Shown one piece after another: positions 8,631 to 17,362 of a stretch of 64,000 nt of DNA. Source of the stretch: Acuticoccus yangtzensis (lineage in GTDB: Bacteria > Pseudomonadota > Alphaproteobacteria > Rhizobiales > Amorphaceae); the NCBI RefSeq assembly GCF_001927245.1, contig NZ_MJUX01000008.1:124001-188000 (forward strand), given 5' to 3'. Under the pieces are notes generated by a model. The model worked only from the letters and a program-made list of their open reading frames with translations, had not been told where the DNA came from and did no database searches. Both the position numbers and the translations under genes were made by a program. Numbering within the stretch: the stretch's first letter is position 1; each line of letters opens with the position of its first letter.

Positions 8631-9359
8631 TCAGGAGGCCGTCCACCCCCCGTCGATCACCATCGCCTGGCCGGTGACGAAGGCGGATTCGTCGGAGGCG
8701 AGGTAAACCGCCATCGCGGCGATTTCCTCGGCTTGGGCGATCCGGCCCATCGGCTGACGCGCGATGAAGGACTTCATCGCCCCCTCGTAGTCGCCGGTCG
8801 CCCGCAGACGCTCGTGCAGCGAGGGCGAGTCCACCGTACCGGGGCAGATGGCATTCACCCTGATGCCCTTCGTCACATAATCCACCGCCACCGACTTGGT
8901 GAGGCCGATGATCCCCGCCTTGGACGCGCCGTAAACGCAGCGGTTCGGTACGCCGATGATCGACGACGCGGCCGAGGCGATGTTGACGATCGTCCCGCCG
9001 CCGCGCTCCACCATGCCCGGCACCGCAGCGCGAATGGTGCGGAAGATCGACTTCACGTTCAGCTCGAAGGCGAAGTCGAAGTCTTCGTCGGTCGCCTGTT
9101 CGATGGTTCCGCCGTGAACCACGCCCGCACAGTTGAAGAGGATGTCGGGCTTGGTGCGGGCGACCGCCTCGTCCACCGCGGCCTGGTCCGTCACGTCGAG
9201 TACGAAGGTCTCAATGCCCTCGGGAAGGCCCTTCAGCCCCTCGGCGTTGCGGTCGGTGGCGAGAACCGTGGCGCCTTCGCGCGCGAAGGCGATGGCCGTG
9301 GCGCGGCCGATACCCTGTGCCGAAGCCGTGCAGAGGGCGCGTTTTCCCGAAAGGCGCAT
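8631..9359 (-). CDS. SDR oxidoreductase, 2-keto-3-deoxy sugar-acid dehydrogenase-like
   Basis: A classical short-chain dehydrogenase of 242 residues with cofactor motif TASAQGIG, NCAG, active-site Ser in NIASAAS and YGASK. It resembles the 2-keto-3-deoxy-L-fuconate/rhamnonate dehydrogenases and DHRS6. The start at 9359 (MRLSGKRALC) matches the normal N-terminus of the family; the frame extends 25 codons upstream but that part looks untranslated. It is convergent with the EAL gene, 28 bases away. If the assignment is right, it would make the 2,4-diketo acid that a FAH-type hydrolase such as the 6157-6999 product cleaves. The exact substrate is inferred. Confidence 0.83.
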   Translation of the reverse strand: MRLSGKRALCTASAQGIGRATAIAFAREGATVLATDRNAEGLKGLPEGIETFVLDVTDQAAVDEAVARTKPDILFNCAGVVHGGTIEQATDEDFDFAFELNVKSIFRTIRAAVPGMVERGGGTIVNIASAASSIIGVPNRCVYGASKAGIIGLTKSVAVDYVTKGIRVNAICPGTVDSPSLHERLRATGDYEGAMKSFIARQPMGRIAQAEEIAAMAVYLASDESAFVTGQAMVIDGGWTAS

Positions 9360-9506
9360 GGACAGTCCCGATCGTTTCTCGTGTGAAGTCATTCGTGTGT
9401 GCTTATGGGGCGGTATCCCGCCAAAGGCTCCCATAAACGCGATCGCAACAAAACACGAGAGAGACGGCGACGGCGCGGCCGCCCGGGCCGCCGCGCCGTC
9501 ATGTCG

Positions 9507-9911
9507 TCACCCCGCGTGCGGGCTGGGCTCCGCCGGCAGGTAATCCGGGTTCGTCCAGAACACGAGCCGGTTGCCGGCGGGGTCGGTCAGGGGCATTTCG
9601 AGATAGCCCCACGGCTGCATTGCCGGCGGACCCGGCCGAGCGAAACCCACGGGCCGCCCCTCGAGCTCGCCATGCAGCGCCCTCACGTCGGAGACGCGCA
9701 GGCGCACCGCCGAACCCGGCGTCGCATCACCATGGTGCTGCGACAGGTGCAGGCTCCGTCCACTTCGCGCGATCCCCATGTAGAGCGGGAGATCGTCCGC
9801 GAAGCGGTGCTCGAAGATCACCGAGAAGCCGAGCCAGTCGACGAAGAAGGCCCGCGTCGCCGCCTCGTCGTAGAAGCGCAGGATGGGCGTGACCTCTTCG
9901 ATGGCGAGCAT
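9507..9911 (-). CDS. VOC/glyoxalase superfamily protein
   Basis: 134 residues, one VOC module of two beta-alpha-beta-beta-beta units (starts VTPILRFYDEAATRAFFVDWLGF; ends PLTDPAGNRLVFW). This form resembles bleomycin-resistance and glyoxalase-like proteins; such small proteins bind a metal or a small ligand as dimers. Its ATG overlaps the TGA of the upstream GST gene by one base (TGATG), so the two are co-translated and may both deal with reactive electrophiles. The specific ligand is unknown. Confidence 0.8.
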   Translation of the reverse strand: MLAIEEVTPILRFYDEAATRAFFVDWLGFSVIFEHRFADDLPLYMGIARSGRSLHLSQHHGDATPGSAVRLRVSDVRALHGELEGRPVGFARPGPPAMQPWGYLEMPLTDPAGNRLVFWTNPDYLPAEPSPHAG

Positions 9912-10552
9912 CAGTCCTTCGGCCGGGCGAAGGAGAAGTCGACCATGACGTGCTCGGCATACGCCGGCCGCTCGCTCAGCCGCTTATAGTAGGCGGCAAG
10001 GTTCGGCAGGTCCGGACGCTCGATCTCCATCTCGTAATAGCGGTAGAGAAGGAGGCCGAAGTTGATATCGGCGATCGACAGGCTGTCCGAGGCGAGGAAG
10101 GGGCGCTCCGCCAGGATCGGCTCGGCCTTGGCGAGACCCTTGTGGATGGCCGTGCCGATCTCGCCGATCTTGGCCCAATTGCGCTCGGCCGGGCGGACCC
10201 GCACCAGCGAGACGAACATCGTCGCAATCGGGATCTCCACCGCGCGCACCGCCCATTCGGCCCACATGTCGGCGGAGAGCTCGTCCTGGCCGGACGCCGG
10301 CCACAGCCGCCGCTCCGGGTCCTTCAGCGCCAGCCACCGCACCACGGCGGACGATTCCCACATCACCCGGCCATCGTCGGTCTCGATCGTCGGCACCAGG
10401 CCGTGCGGGTTCTTGGCGAGATAGTCCGGTGTATCGTTGCCGCCGAACGCACCGCCGATGTCCTCGCGCTCGTAAGACAGTCCGAGCTCGGCGAGTGTCC
10501 ACGTGACACGCTGCACATTGGCCGAGGTCGCGCGGCCGAGAACCTTGAGCAT
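9911..10552 (-). CDS. Glutathione S-transferase family protein
   Basis: 213 residues with a thioredoxin-fold N-terminal domain (LKVLGRATSANVQRVTWTLAE, PHGLVPTIE, ESSAVVRWL) and an all-helical C-terminal domain. The start at 10552 has a good ribosome site (GGGGAGGG) nine bases upstream; a longer frame start is not supported. The Ser/Asn near RATSANVQ is placed where beta/theta-class GSTs hold the catalytic residue. It forms a two-gene unit with the VOC protein. Substrate is not predictable. Confidence 0.87.
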   Translation of the reverse strand: MLKVLGRATSANVQRVTWTLAELGLSYEREDIGGAFGGNDTPDYLAKNPHGLVPTIETDDGRVMWESSAVVRWLALKDPERRLWPASGQDELSADMWAEWAVRAVEIPIATMFVSLVRVRPAERNWAKIGEIGTAIHKGLAKAEPILAERPFLASDSLSIADINFGLLLYRYYEMEIERPDLPNLAAYYKRLSERPAYAEHVMVDFSFARPKD

Positions 10553-10733
10553 TCGTTGCCCTCCCCTTTGGTCCAGCGCTTTATGCCCGACGCGCGTTAG
10601 GTGTACCAGCACTCATCTTCACCGCACCGTTCACATCGGCGCGTGTTGCACGGCCGTCGCCGGGGTCGGCGCGCCATGACGGCAACCAAAGCGGGCGACG
10701 CGCGGTTTCCTTTTGAACAACCGGACCGGAGCG

Positions 10734-12101
10734 ATGCACACCCTCATCTTTCGCAACCTTGCCGAGCTGCGCCAGAATTATTGGTTCTGGCCCTCCCTCC
10801 TGACCGCGGTCGCCTTCTTTCTGGGGCTCGGCCTCCCCTTCGTCGACACGCTCGTCGGCGCGGCGTGGATGGCGGCCCTCCCCTTCGTCGAGCCGACGGG
10901 GGTGGACGGTGCGCGCGCGATCCTCACGACGCTGGCCGGGGCCACCTTGGGCGTCGCGGGTGTCGCCTTCTCCATCACCATCGTCGCCGTGAACTTCGCC
11001 AGTTCCAACTATGGGCCGCGGCTGATCGGCAACTTCATGGGCGACAGGATAAACCAGGTGGTGCTGGGCGTGCTCGTCTCCACCTTCGTCTATTGCATCA
11101 CGGTGCTCTCCACCGTCCACGCGCAAAACGAGATCCAGGACACGCAGGTGGCGACCTTCGTGCCGCAGCTTTCGGTGATGTTCGCGATGGTGCTGACGCT
11201 CGTCTCCGTCGGCGCGCTGATCGGCTACATCCACCACATTCCGGAGAGCATCAACATCATGAACCTCGTCGCGCGCATCGGCGAGAAGCTGCGCGCGGCG
11301 ATCGTGAAGACCCTGGACGAGGAGGCGCAGCGGCAGCGGGAGCGGGTCGCGGTGGACGTGTCCGCATGGCGCACGACGCCGCGGCCGAGCGGCACCACCG
11401 TGCGCGCCGAGGTGTGCGGCTACCTTCAGCAGATCGACATCGCCGCACTCGAGGGGATCGCGAGCCGGGCGGAGGGCCACATCGAAATCCACCGCAGTCC
11501 GGGCGATTTCCTCACGCTCGGCGAGCCGATCCTCACCCTATGGCCGGAGCAGGACGAGGCGGTGATCGGTGAGGTTCGCGCCGCGCTCACCCAGGGCTCC
11601 AACCGTACCGAGTTCCAGGACGTTCTCTTCCTGTCGGATCAGCTCGTCGAAGTGCTGGCGCGGGCCCTGTCGCCGGGGGTGAACGATCCCAACACGGCCA
11701 AGCTTTGCCTCGACTGGTTGCGCTCCGGCCTCTCCGCCTTCGCCGAGCGCGAGCCCTGGCAGCCTGTGGGGCCGGACAGCCGCGTGCGCTACACGCGGGT
11801 GACGTTCGTCGAGATGCTGGAGCGCTCGTTCGGAGACATGCGCCAATATGTGGCCACCGACCGCTCGGTGTCGCTGCACGCGCTCGGCGTGCTCACGGAT
11901 CTCGCGATCATCGCGGCGACCCGGCCGATGGTGGACGCCGTGGAAGGGGAGATCGACCGCCTCGCCCGCGCGGCCGAGGCGATGCTTCCCGATCCCGTCG
12001 CGAAAGCGGAACTGGCCGCGGCGCTGAAGGCGGCGCGTGAAAAGATCGCGACACGGCACACGCAGCCCATCGGCGCGGGAACGGCCCGCGCGCCCGCGTG
12101 A
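10734..12101 (+). CDS. DUF2254 family membrane protein
   Basis: 455 residues. Four hydrophobic segments occupy the first ~190 residues (for example WPSLLTAVAFFLGLGLP and VVLGVLVSTFVYCITVL), followed by a large soluble domain. The pattern fits DUF2254, a widespread predicted inner-membrane family of unknown function. The ATG at 10734 is used; an in-frame TTG seven codons upstream is less likely. It is divergent from the GST gene and convergent with the DUF1508 gene. Confidence 0.82.
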   Translation: MHTLIFRNLAELRQNYWFWPSLLTAVAFFLGLGLPFVDTLVGAAWMAALPFVEPTGVDGARAILTTLAGATLGVAGVAFSITIVAVNFASSNYGPRLIGNFMGDRINQVVLGVLVSTFVYCITVLSTVHAQNEIQDTQVATFVPQLSVMFAMVLTLVSVGALIGYIHHIPESINIMNLVARIGEKLRAAIVKTLDEEAQRQRERVAVDVSAWRTTPRPSGTTVRAEVCGYLQQIDIAALEGIASRAEGHIEIHRSPGDFLTLGEPILTLWPEQDEAVIGEVRAALTQGSNRTEFQDVLFLSDQLVEVLARALSPGVNDPNTAKLCLDWLRSGLSAFAEREPWQPVGPDSRVRYTRVTFVEMLERSFGDMRQYVATDRSVSLHALGVLTDLAIIAATRPMVDAVEGEIDRLARAAEAMLPDPVAKAELAAALKAAREKIATRHTQPIGAGTARAPA

Positions 12102-12132
12102 ACGAGAGGATGGCCGGCGACGCGCTGAGGCG

Positions 12133-12444
12133 TCAGCCCTTGTATCCCTGCCGGGACGCGTTGGCTTCGGCCGCGTCGCGTCCGGGGAATCCGGAGGGCG
12201 AGGCGCCGACGATCTGGCCGTTGGACGCGAGGCGCCGCCAGCGCCATGCACCGGCCTTGTCCTCGTAGAATTCCCACTTGTCCTTGGCGTTGGCGCCGCG
12301 CTTGGCGTTTTTCTCGCAGTCCGCCTTGGCCGTGTAGCCCTCGCAGGCGGCGCCGACGATGGCGCCGTTCTCATCCGTCATGCGCCAGCGCCATTCGCCG
12401 GCTTTGTCTTGATAATATTCGACCTTGTCGGTTTTGGTCGCCAT
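12133..12444 (-). CDS. Tandem DUF1508 (YegP-like) protein
   Basis: 103 residues made of two DUF1508 repeats: each has the pattern (Y/F)Y(Q/E)DKAGxWRWR followed by NGxIVGA. The family is small, soluble and of uncertain role; two tandem repeats is the usual form. Both repeats are intact here. The gene is single, convergent with the DUF2254 gene. Confidence 0.85.
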   Translation of the reverse strand: MATKTDKVEYYQDKAGEWRWRMTDENGAIVGAACEGYTAKADCEKNAKRGANAKDKWEFYEDKAGAWRWRRLASNGQIVGASPSGFPGRDAAEANASRQGYKG

Positions 12445-12509
12445 GTCCGCCTCCCCGCGAGCCTGCCGAGAGGTGACGCTGCACCTCGATCGTGGCAGTT
12501 CCTTGTCTC

Positions 12510-13619
12510 TTATCGGGCTAAATTAAGGCGGCCAATTATTTTGGCAAATAGGCTGGGGCGTTTGCGGGGCCGAAGCTGCTTCGCCGCGGCGGCCTTGCGG
12601 GCACGTTTGCGCTTGGGCTTGGGGTCCGCCGCCTGCTTCAATTGGCTGACGATCCGGCGCCCGGCCTCCTCGCGCTCGGCCTCCGGCATCAGCTCTTCGG
12701 CGATGGTCTCGCGGGCGGTGACCTTGGGCGGGGTCAGGTCGATGCCGTAGGCTTCGGCGAACCAGTCGGCTTCGGCCTGGCAGACTGGCCGCGCATCGTC
12801 CAGTGCCGCGGCCGAGAAGGCGAAGCGCGGCCCGTCGATCTGGCTGAACAGGCGCTTCTTGGCGCGGCGCACGTTCGCGTTGATCTCGACACCTTCGGCC
12901 TTCAGGTTGCGATTCACCCTGTCGGCGATCAGCGCGGCATTCATCGAGACCGACTCGTTCGAGCGGGTGACGACGAGGTCCTTCGCGGCCTCTGGGTGGC
13001 CGATCGCCTCCAGCATGTCCTGTTGAACGCTGCGGCCGGCGGCCACCACGGCGTCGTAGGAGCGCACGATCATGGCATCGCGTCCGAAGATCGACGCATA
13101 GCGTTCGACGCCGATGCGCAGCTCGCCATCGTAGCCGTGGTCCTCCACGTCGTCCGTGGTGTCGTAGCGCAGCTTCACCATGTTCTGCCCGCGCGAGATC
13201 GTGTAGGCGAGCGGATGGCGGATATAGACGAGGATCTTGACGTCGAACCCCGGAAACAGGGTGTCGACGATGTCCTTCAGCAGCCGGACGTTGCGCCGCG
13301 AATGCGTCAGCAGCGCTTCGCTCGACAGGAAATAAGTGCCGGACTCGATTGCGGCCGCCTCCTCGGCAGCGCGCAGGATGGTTGCGAAGTCGTTGGCCTC
13401 GCGCCCGCGCTGCGGCGGCGTCGCGGTCTGGCCGGGCATCCCGTACCGCCGCGTCGCGCGGATGATGCGGCTCATCGCACCATGGTTTCGGCTGAACGAT
13501 CCGTAGTGGACGCCGTGAGCCGCCAGCATGTCGCGCTGTGTCGCGAAGCTTGTCTGCGCCGATGTCGACCCGGTCTTGATGGAACCGACGTGGAGGACGA
13601 GTTGGCGCATAGGCTCCAT
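12510..13619 (-). CDS. Sulfotransferase-like protein
   Basis: 369 residues. The N-terminus carries the PAPS 5'-phosphosulfate loop pattern (VGSIKTGSTSAQ) and a later YIRHPLAYTISRGQN resembles the 3'-phosphate-binding motif, as in sulfotransferases that act on sugars or other acceptors. The last ~45 residues are Lys/Arg/Ala-rich. Start choice is open: ATG 13619 or the internal ATG at 13610. It does not sit in an obvious polysaccharide operon; the UxaA gene lies upstream on the same strand with 60 bases between. The acceptor is unknown. Confidence 0.68.
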   Translation of the reverse strand: MEPMRQLVLHVGSIKTGSTSAQTSFATQRDMLAAHGVHYGSFSRNHGAMSRIIRATRRYGMPGQTATPPQRGREANDFATILRAAEEAAAIESGTYFLSSEALLTHSRRNVRLLKDIVDTLFPGFDVKILVYIRHPLAYTISRGQNMVKLRYDTTDDVEDHGYDGELRIGVERYASIFGRDAMIVRSYDAVVAAGRSVQQDMLEAIGHPEAAKDLVVTRSNESVSMNAALIADRVNRNLKAEGVEINANVRRAKKRLFSQIDGPRFAFSAAALDDARPVCQAEADWFAEAYGIDLTPPKVTARETIAEELMPEAEREEAGRRIVSQLKQAADPKPKRKRARKAAAAKQLRPRKRPSLFAKIIGRLNLAR

Positions 13620-13679
13620 GATCTCTAGGCGGGCCGCCTGGAGGCGCGCCCCGCCCGTTCTGTGCCCCGCGGGGCGGGC

Positions 13680-15203
13680 TTACATCGTGGCGCCGATCTG
13701 CCAGGGGACGAACTCGTAGTCACCCAGGCCCTGGGACTCCGACTTCGACTTTTCTCCGGACGCGACTGCCAGGATGCGCTCATATATGTGTCGGCCGAGC
13801 GCTTCAACAGTGGCCTCGCCGGATAAGACGACGCCCGCGTCTACATCCATGTCTTCATCCATCTTTTTCGCCAGCTCGGAGGTCGTGGCGACTTTGATGG
13901 TGGGGGCCGGCTTGGACCCGAAGGCCGATCCGCGCCCCGTCGTGAAGACCACGAGATTGCATCCCGACGCGATCTGCCCGGTCACCGAGGCGGGATCATA
14001 GCCCGGCGAATCCATGAAGGCGAAGCCCGGAACCGTGACCGGCTCGGCATAGTCGTAGACACCCGTCAGCGGCGTGGTGCCGCCTTTCGCCGCCGCGCCG
14101 AGCGACTTTTCCAGGATCGTGGTCAGCCCGCCGCGCTTGTTGCCGGGGGACGGGTTGTTGTCCATCGACCCCTTGTTGCGGGTGACATAGTCTTCCCACC
14201 AACGAATGCGCTCTATCAGTTTATCGCCCACCTTCTGGGTGGCGGCGCGCTCGGCGAGGAGATGCTCGGCACCGTAGATCTCGGGCGTTTCGGCCAGCAC
14301 GCCGGTGCCGCCCTGGCCGACCAGGAGATCGCAGGCATAGCCGAGCGCCGGGTTGGCGGTGATGCCGGACCAGGCGTCCGACCCGCCGCACTGCAGCGCC
14401 ACCATCAGCTCGGACGCCGGGCACGGCTCGCGCGTCGCCGCGTTGACGATGGGCAGCATCGCCTCGACCTTGGCGATGCCGGCATCGATCGTCCGGCGCA
14501 GGCCCGCGACGTCCTGAATGTTCATAGTGGCGAAGGTCGGCCCCTGCTTCAGGCCGTAGGCTTCGAGCAGCCAGTCGATCTGGTTCATCTCGCAGCCGAG
14601 GCCGACCATGACGACGCCGCCCAGATTGGGGTGGCGCGCATAGCCCCACATCACCCGCTGCAGCGCGGCGAACCCCTCTCCGGACCCGGCCATGCCGCAG
14701 CCGGTGCCGTGCGCGAAGGCGACGACGCCGTCGACGTTCGGGTAGGCGGCCAGCTTCTCGGGCGTGAAATAGTCGGCGATCTTATGGGCGGCGGTGGCCG
14801 AGCAGTTCACGCTGGTGAGGAGGCCGATATAATTGCGGGTGCCGACGCGCCCGGTGGCACGGCGGAACCCCATGAAGGTGTCCTTCACGGCCGGCACAGG
14901 CGCCGGGCGCAAATTGGTGCCGAACCGATAATCCACATCCGTGGCCCGGAACTCGACGTTGTGGTCGTGGACATGGTCGCCGGCGGCGATGTCGCCTTTG
15001 GCGTAGCCGATCACCTGGGCATATTTGCGCACGGCCTCGCCCTTGGCGATGGCGCGGGTGGCGATCTTATGGCCGCGCGGAATCATCACCGCAGTGACGG
15101 TATCCTCGATCGCCTGGCCGACCTCCAGCGGGCGGGTCGCGGTCACGACGTTGTCGGACTCGTCGAGACGGACGGCAATCTCTTGGAACATAAGGCGCAC
15201 CAT
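13680..15203 (-). CDS. UxaA-family sugar-acid dehydratase (altronate/galactarate type)
   Basis: 507 residues with an N-terminal SAF-like domain fused to the large UxaA/GarD catalytic domain, as in altronate and galactarate dehydratases, which remove water from a sugar acid to give a 2-keto-3-deoxy acid. Family motifs visible are GFRRATGRVGTRNY, HGTGCGM, GLGCEMNQ, CGGSDAWSG, DNNPSPGNKRGG and FTTGRGS. The start could be 15203 or the Met four codons later; no ribosome site decides it. It is divergent from the epimerase gene. Together with the SDR and FAH hydrolase nearby it suggests sugar-acid use, but the substrate cannot be fixed. Confidence 0.87.
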   Translation of the reverse strand: MVRLMFQEIAVRLDESDNVVTATRPLEVGQAIEDTVTAVMIPRGHKIATRAIAKGEAVRKYAQVIGYAKGDIAAGDHVHDHNVEFRATDVDYRFGTNLRPAPVPAVKDTFMGFRRATGRVGTRNYIGLLTSVNCSATAAHKIADYFTPEKLAAYPNVDGVVAFAHGTGCGMAGSGEGFAALQRVMWGYARHPNLGGVVMVGLGCEMNQIDWLLEAYGLKQGPTFATMNIQDVAGLRRTIDAGIAKVEAMLPIVNAATREPCPASELMVALQCGGSDAWSGITANPALGYACDLLVGQGGTGVLAETPEIYGAEHLLAERAATQKVGDKLIERIRWWEDYVTRNKGSMDNNPSPGNKRGGLTTILEKSLGAAAKGGTTPLTGVYDYAEPVTVPGFAFMDSPGYDPASVTGQIASGCNLVVFTTGRGSAFGSKPAPTIKVATTSELAKKMDEDMDVDAGVVLSGEATVEALGRHIYERILAVASGEKSKSESQGLGDYEFVPWQIGATM

Positions 15204-15444
15204 TTAAGTTGGGTGCTATTGACCTAAACCCAGCCTAGAACGACGTCAAACTGCATCGTAAAGGCGCAGGCCTTCGCGGATCGCTCGCGCGGATTGTTGC
15301 ACAATCGGTGCGTCTGCGTGTATCAGCGCCCCCACTAGGCCGTAATCGCACGCCGCTGGCTGGCATCGATTCGCAAGTTCGGGCAGAGGAAAGCTCTACG
15401 GCCCCCATGCTTCTGAATTCGCATCTCTCAGGATAGCCGAGTTG

Positions 15445-16410
15445 ATGAACGATCGCCCGATAGTCTTGACCGGAAGCGCCGGCTTTGTCGGTAAAATTAT
15501 CGCTCCGATGCTCTTAGAGGCATTTCCCGACATGCCGCTGGTGGAGGTGATGCGCGGCCCCGAGGTGCCGGACGGGAAGGTGGCGTGCGACCTCAGCATC
15601 AAAGACCAGATTTTCAACCTGATCGAGAAGACACGCCCCGCCATCGTCGTTCATCTTGCCGCCTATTCCTCCGTCGGCCTGTCGCGGCAGAATGCCGAAG
15701 CGGTGTGGCGGGACAATGTCACCGCCTCCGTCTGGCTGGCCCAGGCGATCGACGCGTTCGCGCCCGACGCCTTCGTTCTGGCGGCGAGCTCGGCCGAGGT
15801 CTACGGCCGCGCCCTCAACGACGGTCTCGTGACCGAGGCGACACGCCCGCGTCCGGCCGGCCCCTATGCCTGCTCCAAGGTCGCCGCCGAACATGCCTTC
15901 GAGGTGATGCTGCCGGACACGGCCAAGCTCGTCATCGCCCGCCCCTTCAACCACATCGGCGCCGGGCAGACCGAAACCTTCGCCATCGCCTCCTTCGCGG
16001 CGCAGCTGGCACGCATGGAGGCCGGCCTCGTGCCGCCGGTGCTGAAGGTCGGCAATCTCAGCGCCGCCCGCGACATCATGGACGTGCGCGACGTCGCGGC
16101 GACCTACGTGGAGCTTCTGAAGCGCCGCGATCAGCTTCCGGCGCGCTCCATCATCAACGTCGCCCGCGGCGAGGCGACGACCATCGAGAGCCTTCTGGAA
16201 AAGCTGCGCGCAATGGCCACGGTGGACGTGAAGGTCGAGATCGACCCCACGCGGCTGCGGCCGAACGAAATCGCCGTGGCGACCGCCGGCACCGACCGCA
16301 TCGCCGCGCTGATGCCCTGGCCGCCGCAACGCTCGATCGACGAGACGCTGCGCGAGGTGCTCGAAGACAAGCGCCGCATGGTCCGCAAGGCGGCTGCTCA
16401 CGCCGGGTGA
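15445..16410 (+). CDS. NAD-dependent epimerase/dehydratase (GDP-deoxy-hexulose reductase-like)
   Basis: 321 residues, extended SDR fold. N-terminal nucleotide motif is GSAGFVG, the Ser region SSAEVYG, and the Tyr/Lys pair YACSK. It resembles GDP-4-dehydro-6-deoxy-D-mannose reductases (RMD), which make GDP-rhamnose for surface polysaccharides, but RMD and related enzymes are hard to tell apart by eye. Start is the ATG at 15445; a TTG one codon before is unlikely. The gene stands alone between a divergent UxaA gene and ppa. Confidence 0.78.
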   Translation: MNDRPIVLTGSAGFVGKIIAPMLLEAFPDMPLVEVMRGPEVPDGKVACDLSIKDQIFNLIEKTRPAIVVHLAAYSSVGLSRQNAEAVWRDNVTASVWLAQAIDAFAPDAFVLAASSAEVYGRALNDGLVTEATRPRPAGPYACSKVAAEHAFEVMLPDTAKLVIARPFNHIGAGQTETFAIASFAAQLARMEAGLVPPVLKVGNLSAARDIMDVRDVAATYVELLKRRDQLPARSIINVARGEATTIESLLEKLRAMATVDVKVEIDPTRLRPNEIAVATAGTDRIAALMPWPPQRSIDETLREVLEDKRRMVRKAAAHAG

Positions 16411-16631
16411 GACTCAGGCGGGGCCGCACGGGGGGCATCCGGCAGGGGGACATCCGCCCGGGAGACATGCGCCGCCCGCTTGTGACGGATCTGCGCCATC
16501 CGCGCCTTTATTGCCACGATGTGCGGATAGATTAGACGCTGCTGAAGCTTTTACCAACGACGAGCCGCGTGCTATCGGCAGGACGCCGCGAGCGGCGCGG
16601 CTGACGGCTTGCCGCCAAGGAGAATGACCCC

Positions 16632-17183
16632 ATGCGTATCGACGCCATCCCCATCGGAAAGAACCCGCCTGAAGAGATCAACGTGATCATCGAGGTCCCG
16701 GTGGGCGGCGAGCCGATCAAGTACGAGCTGGACAAGGCGTCCGGCACGCTGTGGGTCGACCGCTTTCTTTATACGCCGATGCGCTATCCGGTGAACTACG
16801 GCTTCGTCCCGCACACGCTGTCCGAAGACGGCGACCCGATCGACGTGATGGTGGCCTCCACCCGCCCGATCGTTCCCGGCGCCGTCATCAAGGTGCGTCC
16901 GATCGGCGTGCTCAAGATGGAAGACGATGGCGGCATGGACGAAAAGATCATCGCCGTGCCGATCACCAAGCTGACCCGCCGCTACGAAAAGCTGATGTCC
17001 TACACGGACCTGCCGTCGATCTCGCTGGAGCAGATCCAGCATTTCTTCGAGCACTACAAGGACCTCGAACCTGGCAAGTGGGTGAAGATCCACGGCTGGG
17101 GCGATGTGGACGAGGCCAAGACGCTGATCGTCGAAGCGATCGAGCGCGCCAAGTCCGAGGGCGACACCGCCGCCGCGGAATAA
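16632..17183 (+). CDS. ppa: Inorganic pyrophosphatase
   Basis: 183 residues, standard family I size. The signature [10 protein letters not shown] supplies the metal-binding Asp residues; [12 protein letters not shown] and KWVKIHGWG are also typical. It hydrolyses pyrophosphate to phosphate in the cytoplasm and pulls biosynthetic reactions forward. A clear ribosome site (AAGGAGAA) precedes the ATG. A hairpin with a T-rich tail follows, so it is probably monocistronic. Confidence 0.97.
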   Translation: MRIDAIPIGKNPPEEINVIIEVPVGGEPIKYELDKASGTLWVDRFLYTPMRYPVNYGFVPHTLSEDGDPIDVMVASTRPIVPGAVIKVRPIGVLKMEDDGGMDEKIIAVPITKLTRRYEKLMSYTDLPSISLEQIQHFFEHYKDLEPGKWVKIHGWGDVDEAKTLIVEAIERAKSEGDTAAAE

Positions 17184-17192
17184 GGCGGGTCC

Positions 17193-17232
17193 GGGCGGCA
17201 CACCGGCTACCGTGTCTGCCGCCCTCCCTTTT
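17193..17232 (+). terminator. Rho-independent terminator of ppa
   Basis: GGGCGGCA pairs with TGCCGCCC, extended inward by ACAC/GTGT-type pairing, and is followed by TCCCTTTT. It begins ten bases after the ppa stop codon. Confidence 0.8.
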
Positions 17233-17362
17233 GGATTACGCCGCTGCAACGCTGCCCTTCGGTCCGCAGCCGGACGGCGCGCTTTCATTGCGGCGGCGGT
17301 CCATCTTAGATTGGCGCCGAGGCAACCGCCGGCGCCCTCGCCGGCCGGCAGGGAGCGAAGGC

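Noticed and set aside
13625-13680. GC-rich palindrome GCCCCGCGGGGC between the sulfotransferase and UxaA genes
   Set aside because: Possible terminator, but pairing beyond the 12-base palindrome is inconsistent and there is no T run.
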